NCBI RefSeq assembly: GCF_028330525.1
Contig: NZ_JAQMSD010000331.1
Location: 1 to 40,752 of the forward strand
Length of the DNA stretch: 40,752 nt
DNA from: Spirulina sp. CS-785/01
GTDB lineage: Bacteria > Cyanobacteriota > Cyanobacteriia > Cyanobacteriales > Spirulinaceae
Direction of reading: 5' to 3'
In this document: positions 33,722 to 40,752 of the stretch, in pieces
How the letters are laid out: every line of letters starts with the position of its first letter
Numbering within the stretch: position 1 is the stretch's first letter
Program-made: the position numbers and the translations under genes
The notes under the pieces: generated by a model
What the model was told of the DNA's origin: nothing
What the model saw: the letters and a program-made list of their open reading frames with translations, nothing else
Databases searched by the model: none

Positions 33722-36610
33722 ATGACCCTCACCTATGAAAAAGAAAAACAAAACTTACGCATCCGAGGACTCACCCCAGAACAAGTCCTCAGCCACCGTC
33801 AGCAACATGGGGAAAATGTCCTCACTCCCCCCGAACGGGACCCTTGGTGGTCGTTATACTTAGAAAAGTACGAAGACCCCATTATTCGTATTTTAGTTGT
33901 AGCTGCGATCGCGTCAATCAGCATCGGAGTCGTCAACGGACAATACATCGAAGGCATTGGCATTATCGTCGCCATCCTCATTGCCACCACCGTAGGGTTT
34001 CTCAACGAATACAAAGCCAGTCAAGAATTTGACATCCTCAACCAAGTCAACAACGAAACCCCCGTCAAAGTCGTCCGAGACGGCAAATATACCACCATCC
34101 CCAAACAAGAAGTCGTCGTCGGGGATATCGTCCTCATCGAAGCAGGAGATGAAATACCCGCAGACGGACAACTCTTTGGCGCAGTCTCCCTAAAAGTTAA
34201 CGAGTCCAGCTTAACCGGAGAAAGCACCCCCGTCCCCAAAGTCCACCGCAATGCCATCCTAGCAGACCACAACACCCCCTATACTGCCGATAAAGTCCTA
34301 CGCGGCACAAGTGTTGTCGATGGACACGGCACAGTAAAAATTACCGCCGTCGGGGATGATACCGAAATCGGCAAAACCGCCCAAGCAGCCATCGCAGACA
34401 CCGAGGAAGACACCCCCCTCAACCAACAACTGGATCAACTCAGTAAACTGATCGGCGTGCTAGGATTAGCCATTGCCGTCCTCTTAGACCTTGCCCTGAT
34501 AGTCCGAGGAATAATAACCGGAGAATTCAGCCTCACCGGACAACAATGGTACTTCACCAGCATCCTTGCAATGGGCATTCTCACCGCCCTAGTCCGGGTT
34601 TGGCTTCCCATCGTCTATGATGGGTTAGAACTGGCCGGAAGCCCCCTTAAAGCCCCCGCATGGCTCAAAAATAACAGCCTCACCGCCTGGTTAAAAACCC
34701 TTGGCCTCGGTATCTCCGTCTTTGGTTATCCCCTCCTCTTTGGCTGGTTAATGGGCTGGCTACCGGAAACCCCCAGTCAATGGCTACCCACCGATGAAGC
34801 CACTGCCCTGTTAACCTATTTTATGATCGCCGTTGCCGTCATTGTCGTGGCGGTCCCCGAAGGACTGGCCTTGAGTGTGGTTCTCAGCTTAGGCTACAGT
34901 ATGCGGAAAATGACCCAACAAAACACCCTAGTGCGACAAATGCACGCTTGCGAAACCATTGGGGCCGCAACGGTGATCTGTTCCGATAAAACGGGGACTA
35001 TCACCCTCAACGAAATGCGCGTCAATACGGCACAATTCCCCAATACCCTGCCTTTTGTGGCCGAAGCGATGGCTGCAAACAGCACCGCTAACTTACAACG
35101 AAATGGCGAAACCCGTCCCATTGGCGACCCCACCGAAGGCGCGTTACTCCTCTGGTTGGAGGAACAAGGGATTAATTATGAAACCGTCCGCGACCAATTT
35201 AACGAGATTGATCAATGGGCGTTTTCGTCTCAACGCAAGTATATGGCCACCTTGGGCGTTTCTAACCAAGGTAAATCTATCTTACACCTAAAAGGCGCAC
35301 CAGAAATTGTGCTGGATCAATGCACCCAAATGCTCACTAATTCAGGCATTGAACCCATCCCCAATAAAGCCTTATTAGAGGAGGAAATGCGGTCCTATGA
35401 AGCAGCAGGAATGCGGTTACTGGGGTTTGCTTACTGTGAAGACCCGGACTATACTGAGGGTGCAAAGATTGAAGACTTAGCGCATCATTTGGTTTGGTTA
35501 GGTTTTGTCGCCATTGCGGACCCCATTCGCAGTGATGCACCTGCCGCCATTACGGCCTGTAAAAATGCCCAAGTGCAAGTTAAGTTAGTCACGGGGGATA
35601 ATCCCATCACAGCGCGAGAAATTGCCCGACAAATTGGCTTAGTGACGGATACTGACGGGGAAAATTGTTTCTTAACCGGACAAGAATTTGCCCAGTTGGA
35701 CGATGAACAAGCAAAAGTAGTCGCCCAACAGTTAAAAGTCCTCTCCCGTGCGCGTCCTAGCGATAAACAGCGTTTGGTGCAACTGTTACAGGATGCGGGA
35801 GAAGTGGTGGCAGTCACGGGAGATGGAACGAACGATGCACCCGCTTTAAACCAAGCACAAGTCGGGTTAGCGATGGGGCAAACTAGCTCCTCGGTGGCGA
35901 AGGAAGCCAGTGATATGATTATTCTGGATCACTCTTTTAAGAGTATTGAAAATGCAGTGATGTGGGGTCGTTCCCTATACCAAAATATCCAGAAATTCAT
36001 CCTCTTTCAGCTTACAATCAACGTGGCGGCTTGTGGGATTGCTCTGTTGGGGCCGTTTCTGGGGGTAGATTTGCCCTTGACGGTGACGCAGTTACTCTGG
36101 GTTAATCTGATTATGGACACTTTTGCCGCCTTAGCGTTGGCCACTGAACCCCCCAATGAGAAGGTGATGGACAACCCCCCACGGGATGCCGATGCGTTCA
36201 TTATTTCTCAACCTATGGCGGTTAATATTTTCACGGTTGCACCGCTTTTCTTGGCCTTTTTTATCGGCTTTCTGCTGTATATTCAGCAAGATGGGGTGGT
36301 TACTGGCTATGAGTTGTCTCTCTTTTTTACTACCTTTGTGATGTTGCAATTCTGGAATTTATTTAATGCCAAATGTTTCGGGTTGCAGGAGTCGGCCTTG
36401 GTTCACCTTTGGAATAATAAAGGGTTTGTGGCTATTGCCTCGGTGATTTTTCTGGGACAGGTTCTCATGGTACAGTTTGGCGGCGACTTTTTCCGCACTG
36501 TTCCCCTTTCGTTCCCTGACTGGTTAGTGATTATTGGTGGAACGTCTGTTGTGTTGTGGGTGGGTGAAATCAGCCGTTTTCTGGCGCGGTTAAAAACCAA
36601 AGTGGTATAA
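33722..36610 (+). CDS. P-type Ca2+-transporting ATPase (type II, PMCA/SERCA-like)
   Basis: 962 aa from ATG 33722. The actuator domain has SSLTGESTPVPK. TM4 has VAVPEGLALSVVLSLGYS, the ion-site motif PEGL of type IIB pumps. The phosphorylated Asp is D422 in CSDKTGTITLNEM. The nucleotide domain has KGAPEIVLDQC, and the hinge has VTGDGTNDAPALNQAQVGLAMG. About ten TM segments are recognisable, with NLIMDTFAALALATEPP in TM6 and its following loop. It exports Ca2+ (or possibly Mn2+) from the cytoplasm. An insertion (about residues 290-345) sits between TM3 and TM4, longer than in SERCA. It is followed by a strong terminator. Confidence 0.92.
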   Translation: MTLTYEKEKQNLRIRGLTPEQVLSHRQQHGENVLTPPERDPWWSLYLEKYEDPIIRILVVAAIASISIGVVNGQYIEGIGIIVAILIATTVGFLNEYKASQEFDILNQVNNETPVKVVRDGKYTTIPKQEVVVGDIVLIEAGDEIPADGQLFGAVSLKVNESSLTGESTPVPKVHRNAILADHNTPYTADKVLRGTSVVDGHGTVKITAVGDDTEIGKTAQAAIADTEEDTPLNQQLDQLSKLIGVLGLAIAVLLDLALIVRGIITGEFSLTGQQWYFTSILAMGILTALVRVWLPIVYDGLELAGSPLKAPAWLKNNSLTAWLKTLGLGISVFGYPLLFGWLMGWLPETPSQWLPTDEATALLTYFMIAVAVIVVAVPEGLALSVVLSLGYSMRKMTQQNTLVRQMHACETIGAATVICSDKTGTITLNEMRVNTAQFPNTLPFVAEAMAANSTANLQRNGETRPIGDPTEGALLLWLEEQGINYETVRDQFNEIDQWAFSSQRKYMATLGVSNQGKSILHLKGAPEIVLDQCTQMLTNSGIEPIPNKALLEEEMRSYEAAGMRLLGFAYCEDPDYTEGAKIEDLAHHLVWLGFVAIADPIRSDAPAAITACKNAQVQVKLVTGDNPITAREIARQIGLVTDTDGENCFLTGQEFAQLDDEQAKVVAQQLKVLSRARPSDKQRLVQLLQDAGEVVAVTGDGTNDAPALNQAQVGLAMGQTSSSVAKEASDMIILDHSFKSIENAVMWGRSLYQNIQKFILFQLTINVAACGIALLGPFLGVDLPLTVTQLLWVNLIMDTFAALALATEPPNEKVMDNPPRDADAFIISQPMAVNIFTVAPLFLAFFIGFLLYIQQDGVVTGYELSLFFTTFVMLQFWNLFNAKCFGLQESALVHLWNNKGFVAIASVIFLGQVLMVQFGGDFFRTVPLSFPDWLVIIGGTSVVLWVGEISRFLARLKTKVV

Positions 36611-36617
36611 TTGACTT

Positions 36618-36643
36618 AAAGTGGGCTAAGTCCCACTTTTTTT
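36618..36643 (+). terminator. Rho-independent terminator after the Ca2+-ATPase
   Basis: AAAGTGGG (36618-36625) pairs with CCCACTTT (36632-36639) and the right arm runs into TTTTTTT. It separates the ATPase transcript from the rloAB pair. Confidence 0.85.
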
Positions 36644-36669
36644 AATTTTGAGAGGATGTTGAGGATACT

Positions 36670-38034
36670 TTGATCAAATATTTCACAGTAAAAAATTTTC
36701 GTTCTATTAAAGAAGAAGTTATTTTAGAAGGTGACTTAAAAATCAAAAAAGAGTCTCCTTTTACGGTTAATCCTATTATTGGTATTGTGGGGGCGAATGC
36801 GTCTGGTAAAACCTGTCTGCTGCAAGCCTTAACCTTTGTTTTATGGTTTATGCAAAACTCTTTCTTTCGCCTAGAAGAACATGACAATATTCCTTGCGAT
36901 CCTTTTATTACCCAACCTGATTTACCCATAGAGTTTCATTTAATTTTTACTAAGAGAGTTAATTTTGAACGTTTCAAGCAATTAGGGATTAATGGTGAAG
37001 CATTCAAAAAAGCTATAGACTTTGAATACAAGTTAATTATCGTTGCTGAAAAAGTAATCAAAGAAGAATTGTATTATTATCCTAAAAATAGACAACGAGA
37101 AGTCTATATTCGTCAAGACAATGAAATAAAGTTTGGTAATTCTATTAAACCTTTAGATAAGGAGTCATTACAGAATTTAAGGAAAAATAGTTCTTTGATC
37201 TCTTTTGCTTCTTTATATTCTACACAAATCATAGCCCAAGAATGTAAAAATTATTCGTTTCAATCAAATATAAATTATCGGGGATTAACTGAATATAAAT
37301 TCAATTCTGCTATCAGGGAATATTTAGCAGAAAACATAGATAGAGAAAAGATTAAAAACTTGTTAAATATCGCAGATATTGGAATTGAAGATTTTACGCT
37401 AGTTGAGCAAAGTCAAGAACTTATGCAAAATGCACAAGAGTTAGTGAGTGATCTTAGTGATCTTGATGAAGCAGAAAAAACCATTCCTTTACAAGAAGAA
37501 GAAAAGGAATTACAAGAAATTAGAGAAATGGCAAATAAACTCACTGAAAAACTTAAAAACTTAACCCCCAGTGAGTTGGTAAAGAAATCTAAAAGTCATA
37601 CCTCTAAAAAAATATTATTTAATCACAAAATTGAGCAAACAACAAGAGCTTTAGAAGCAGAAAACGAAAGTTCTGGGACTTTACAATTTTTAATTGTCTT
37701 AAATCAAGTTTTATCGGCCTTAAAAAATGGTACTGTTTTAATTCTTGATGAGGTAGAAATTAAATTGCATCAAAATTTAATTGCTTACCTTTTGGGATTA
37801 TTTCAAAATCCCATTGAAAACCCCTATAATGCACAAATTATATGTTCTTTTCATAATACGGCTCTCATCAAGTTATTGCAACCTCAGCAGTTATGGTTTA
37901 CAGAAAAAAATGAACAGGGATTTACAGAGCTTTTTTCTGCTACCGATTTTACAGATATTAAAAAATTATATGAACGAGATTTAGAGGAACTTTATCGTAT
38001 CGGAAGATTTGGTGCAAAACCACGCGGAATTTAA
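36670..38034 (+). CDS. RloA-like AAA ATPase (second ATPase pair)
   Basis: 454 aa. Start TTG at 36670, preceded by GAGG at 5-base spacing, so it is a credible non-ATG start. Walker A is GANASGKTC (about 40-48), after YFTVKNFRSIKEEV. The C-terminal third has ENESSGTLQFLIVLNQVLSAL (signature), VLILDEVEIKLH (Walker B) and ICSFHNTALIKLLQ (His loop). A coiled-coil middle (about 230-305) is Glu/Gln-rich. These are features of the AAA_15 ATPases of RloA/AbiL type. It pairs with rloB 9 bp downstream. The gene is strongly AT-rich against the Ca2+-ATPase before it. Confidence 0.87.
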   Translation: MIKYFTVKNFRSIKEEVILEGDLKIKKESPFTVNPIIGIVGANASGKTCLLQALTFVLWFMQNSFFRLEEHDNIPCDPFITQPDLPIEFHLIFTKRVNFERFKQLGINGEAFKKAIDFEYKLIIVAEKVIKEELYYYPKNRQREVYIRQDNEIKFGNSIKPLDKESLQNLRKNSSLISFASLYSTQIIAQECKNYSFQSNINYRGLTEYKFNSAIREYLAENIDREKIKNLLNIADIGIEDFTLVEQSQELMQNAQELVSDLSDLDEAEKTIPLQEEEKELQEIREMANKLTEKLKNLTPSELVKKSKSHTSKKILFNHKIEQTTRALEAENESSGTLQFLIVLNQVLSALKNGTVLILDEVEIKLHQNLIAYLLGLFQNPIENPYNAQIICSFHNTALIKLLQPQQLWFTEKNEQGFTELFSATDFTDIKKLYERDLEELYRIGRFGAKPRGI

Positions 38035-38043
38035 TTTTAGCTG

Positions 38044-38568
38044 ATGGCAAAACGTAAATCTAGACCAAAACGAAAAAGTAAAAAAATATACTATTTTATC
38101 GTCGAAGGGTGTACAGAAGAGAATTACATTAACCATTTAAAGAAACTATATAAAACAGATGCGAAAATTAAGAATTGTAATGGAGGAAGTGCTGCTAATG
38201 TTTTAAAAAACGCAAAAAAAGAAATACAAAAAGGTAATGATGATTACGTAGGATATATTATTTGGTTTGATCAAGATAGATTTGAACCTAGAAAAGATAC
38301 TAACCTCAAGCAATCCTTAGAGGCAAAACCAATAGTCCAACTTTATATCAGTTCACCTTGTATTGAAAATTGGATTTTGGCTCATTTTACGACTATTGAT
38401 TTAGATGAACCAACTTGTAAAACCTGTGAAAATAAATTAAAAAAATATATTCCCGAATATGATAAAAATGATTGTTATATTTTGGATAAATATATTACTT
38501 TAGAAGGGATTGAGCAAGCTATAAATAATTACTACGCTCTCAGTGGTATTCCTAAGTTATTTCATTAA
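38044..38568 (+). CDS. rloB: RloB family protein (TOPRIM-like), partner of the RloA-like ATPase
   Basis: 174 aa. KKIYYFIVEGCTEENYI (about 14-30) fits the acidic TOPRIM start, and GYIIWFDQDRFEP the following DxD. CNGGSAANVLKNA and SPCIENWILAHF are typical of RloB proteins. It resembles AbiLii-type effectors that are paired with an ATPase in abortive infection. rlo genes were named as restriction-linked ORFs, and a type I restriction gene lies 350 bases downstream here, across a tRNA. The N-terminus is very basic (MAKRKSRPKRKSKK). Confidence 0.85.
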   Translation: MAKRKSRPKRKSKKIYYFIVEGCTEENYINHLKKLYKTDAKIKNCNGGSAANVLKNAKKEIQKGNDDYVGYIIWFDQDRFEPRKDTNLKQSLEAKPIVQLYISSPCIENWILAHFTTIDLDEPTCKTCENKLKKYIPEYDKNDCYILDKYITLEGIEQAINNYYALSGIPKLFH

Positions 38569-38761
38569 TTATTGTCTGACCTCAATTCAATCCCCACAAT
38601 AACTGACGGAAAATTTCAGCATCTTCTGGAGGGGGGACATTTGAGGAGGGAGGAATGATTCACAGAGTCCCGAATTGGGTCTTTATAGCGGGTTTTGGTA
38701 ATTTCTCCTACTGCGATCGCGCGATCGCCAAACCCGTTCACCAATAATTTTCAAAAAAAAC

Positions 38762-38790
38762 TTGCACAGTCTATGTGAGTTTGCTATAGT
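38762..38790 (+). promoter_or_regulatory. Candidate promoter of tRNA-Leu
   Basis: TTGCAC (38762-38767) and TATAGT (38785-38790) are separated by 17 bases, 20 bases before the tRNA 5' end. The -10 matches at 5 of 6 positions, the -35 at 3 of 6. Confidence 0.5.
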
Positions 38791-38810
38791 AAGAAATTGT
38801 CACCCAATTT

Positions 38811-38895
38811 GGGGGTGTGGCGGAATGGTAGACGCTACGGACTTAAAATCCGTTGAGGTTCACCCCTCGTGTGGGTTCAAGTCCCACCACCCCCA
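38811..38895 (+). tRNA. tRNA-Leu (anticodon UAA), no intron
   Basis: The acceptor stem GGGGGTG (38811-38817) pairs with CACCCCC (38888-38894), with discriminator A at 38895. The anticodon stem ACGGA/TCCGT (38837-38841, 38849-38853) encloses loop CTTAAAA, giving UAA. A long variable arm (class II) and GGTTCAAGTCC T-arm are present. No CCA is encoded. In many cyanobacteria this tRNA is split by a group I intron after the wobble U; here the loop is continuous. Confidence 0.96.
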
Positions 38896-38918
38896 CTCAA
38901 ATTAATGGCACTTAATGG

Positions 38919-40672
38919 TTAACTGGCTTGGTTCTGCTCAAGATAGAGCCATTCTTGAAAGTTAATGAAGACATCCCGAATTTGCTGTACATCTCCGAGG
39001 GTGGCGATCGCGTCATTAATACTACGATACTTGAGTTCGAGGAGTTGGGGTAATTTCTCTTGGTTGAGTTCCCCTACTCCCTCACGAATATATTGATCTA
39101 ACACAAAATCGAGAAACTCTTGCTGTTTCCCGGTATAACGGGAGAAAATTAGACTCTTGTGGGCCATGACTCGCTCTCGACGGCTGATGGGTGGCTTATC
39201 ATAGGCGAGGAAGGTGAGAACGTCAAAGACATCACTATTCTCAGCATCGGCGATTTTCTGGACGGCTGCAAGTTGGTCTTCGCCATAGCCTTTCTCGGCT
39301 AGTCCTTCGAGGAGGGTGGCGCGGGTATCAGGGCGACTCCACAGTTGACGCAGTTGGGCTTCATCTTGGAAAAGATTGGGCAATTCTCCGTAAAGGCGTT
39401 GGACAAATTCGGTAGCGGAAATGGGTTTACCCTCTGGACTCCAGTAGGTGGTCCGGGTTAGGTGCTGAATGCTGCGCTTTTTGCCATCGGGAAGGTCGAT
39501 GATGATTTTTTCAGGACGTTGGCGGGGTTCATCGGAGGTGGGGAGTTGGTCTGGTTCGGATGGAGTCCGGTGCTGTTGTGGGGTAATGCCTGTGGGCGGT
39601 TCTTGGGGAGGGCCATCCCATTCCGGGTCGTTAAATTTTTCGTGGGCGCGAACGAAGTCGTAGATGGTGAAGTAGTCTTTGTCTTGGAAGATGCGCGTAC
39701 CCCGACCGATAATTTGTTTAAATTCAATCATGGAGTTGATGGGACGCAAGAGGACGATGTTCCGCACGTTTCTGGCGTTGACTCCGGTGGAGAGCTTCTG
39801 GGAGGTGGTGAGGATGGTGGGGATGGTTTTCTCGTTGTCTTGGAAGGTACGGAGGTTTTGTTCCCCTAATGTGCCATCATCGGCGGTGACGCGGACACAA
39901 TAGTTAGGGTCGGGGCTGGCTTTCATTTGGTTGATCAGGTCGCGTACCATCAGGGCGTGTTGTTGGGTGGCGCAGAAAACTAGGGTTTTCTCGTTGGGGT
40001 TGATGGCTTCCATGAAGGTTTTGACCCGATAGGCTTCACGGGGGCGCATTTCGATGATACGGTTGAAGTCGGCTTCGGTGTAGAGGCGATCGCGCTCAAT
40101 GGTTCCAGCTTCGATAATGTCTTCATCGCTATAGACATATTCATCGAGGTTGGTTTGGATTTGGTGAACTTTGAAGGGGGTGAGGTAGCCGTCTTCGATG
40201 CCTTGGGCGAGGGAGTATTCGTAAACGGGTTCGCCAAAGTAGTTGTAGGTATCGACATTATCATCACGGCGGGGGGTGGCGGTTAGTCCCAGTTGGACAG
40301 CGGGGGAGAAATATTCGAGGATACCCCGCCAGGTGCTTTCGTTTCTCGCACCGCCTCGGTGACACTCATCCACGATTACGAGGTCAAAGAAGTCGGGGGG
40401 GTATTCACTAAATTGGAAGTTGGGTTCGTTGTCTTCCTCTGTATCGTCGGAAGTCGAGGTGCTTGCACTGAGCGAAGTCGAAGTGCTTTCGGTCATGAAG
40501 GTTTGAAAAATGGTGAAAAAGATGCTCCCATTTTTGGGGACTTTACCTTTTTTGCGAATCGTGTCGGGGTCAATGCGGACTAACGCCCCAGCAGGAAAGG
40601 CGGTGAATTCGATGAAGGCTTGGTCTGCGAGGTTATTGCGGTCAGCTAGGAAGAGGATGCGGGGAGTCCGGG
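38919..40672 (-). CDS. hsdR: Type I restriction enzyme, R subunit (HsdR), 5'-truncated
   Basis: The reading frame is open from the stop to 40672, where genomic sequence ends, so the N-terminal PD-(D/E)xK nuclease and Walker A are missing from the contig. What is present: motif Ia-like RILFLADRNNLADQAF, DEAD/DEAH motif II DECHRGG, GLTATP (III), then LVFCATQQHAL, QIIGRGTRIF (VI) and an EcoEI-type C-terminal domain (GKQQEFLDFVLDQYIREGVGEL). HsdR translocates DNA and cuts it in complex with HsdM/HsdS, which should lie beyond the right edge. A Ser/Thr repeat (STSTSLSASTSTS) interrupts the helicase between motifs Ia and II. The ATG at 40496 is internal and not the start. Confidence 0.92.
40450..40487 (-). 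repeat. In-frame direct repeat within hsdR
   Basis: Two 14-bp copies (40450-40463 and 40474-40487), differing at one base, encode STSTS-LSA-STSTS on the minus strand. A GCACT/AGTGC palindrome lies across the right half. It resembles a repeat-type insertion tolerated in a surface loop. Confidence 0.6.
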
Positions 40673-40752
40673 CTGTCTCTTATACCACATCTGACGCTGC
40701 CGACGATATCGGACCGGTGTAGATCTCGGTGGTCGCCGTATCATTAAAAAAA
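40673..40752. other. Illumina/Nextera adapter, not genomic
   Basis: 40673-40692 is the transposon mosaic end (CTGTCTCTTATA, then an extra C, ACATCT). 40693-40706 is GACGCTGCCGACGA. 40707-40716 is a 10-base index. 40717-40745 is the reverse complement of the P5 arm, from GTGTAGATCTCGG to GTATCATT. Seven A follow. This is the standard order of an i5-side read-through. Confidence 0.98.

Noticed and set aside
38811-38895. Group I intron in tRNA-Leu(UAA) and a tRNA attachment-site duplication
   Set aside because: The anticodon loop is continuous and I found no second copy of the tRNA 3' end in the window.
40510-40722. A 70-codon plus-strand frame at the right edge
   Set aside because: It is antisense to hsdR and its last 17 or so codons are adapter sequence.

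Overview
The window comes from a cyanobacterium. The HIP1 palindrome GCGATCGC and one-base variants recur throughout, and the gene content fits: fused RibBA, a solanesyl-type diphosphate synthase, AcnB, Uma2-type nucleases, TPR-CHAT proteins, ArsS and A-T-R synthetases. I cannot fix the genus. It is a draft contig. The left edge starts inside an IS200/IS605 transposase gene. The right edge (40673-40752) is not biological: it is Illumina/Nextera i5-side adapter, so genomic sequence ends at 40672.

Layout. 1-4300: TnpA remnant with terminator, a coiled-coil/Pro-rich protein (minus), a Sfp/HetI-type phosphopantetheinyl transferase and ribBA. 4300-8310: a REP-associated tyrosine transposase embedded in REP palindromes, a secreted TPR-CHAT protein, and a minus-strand pair made of a membrane/winged-helix protein and a J-domain-like protein with YPD in place of HPD. 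8300-11230: a double-ATPase ABC protein of the peptide/nickel family and a Uma2 nuclease. 11230-18630 (all minus): hybrid sensor kinase, A-PCP-reductase synthetase (whose carrier domain the PPTase could activate) and a response-regulator/histidine kinase. 18630-22210: a gene-poor kilobase with a broken WD40 fragment, then arsS and two TVP38/TMEM64 membrane proteins. 22440-26250: a helical protein of unknown function, a metallophosphatase and the prenyl diphosphate synthase.

26530-40672 alternates housekeeping genes with accessory genes. An AT-rich ATPase plus TOPRIM-like pair comes first, then a small gene with a duplicated tail, acnB, hicB-hicA, a zinc-ribbon-like protein and a Ca2+-type P-ATPase. 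A second AT-rich ATPase pair (RloA-like plus RloB) follows, then an intronless tRNA-Leu(UAA) and a 5'-truncated type I restriction subunit hsdR. The two ATPase pairs, hicBA, Uma2 and hsdR suggest a defence-rich neighbourhood.

The most distinctive non-coding signal is a dispersed double-hairpin repeat. Five copies each carry AACCCGTT/AACGGGTT, an 11-nt spacer containing AGCT, then TTGGGTT/AACCCAA. One copy lies inside a 129-bp element with perfect 15-bp terminal inverted repeats. A second palindrome family (GGGTGCGTT/AACGCACC type) surrounds the RAYT gene and recurs elsewhere.
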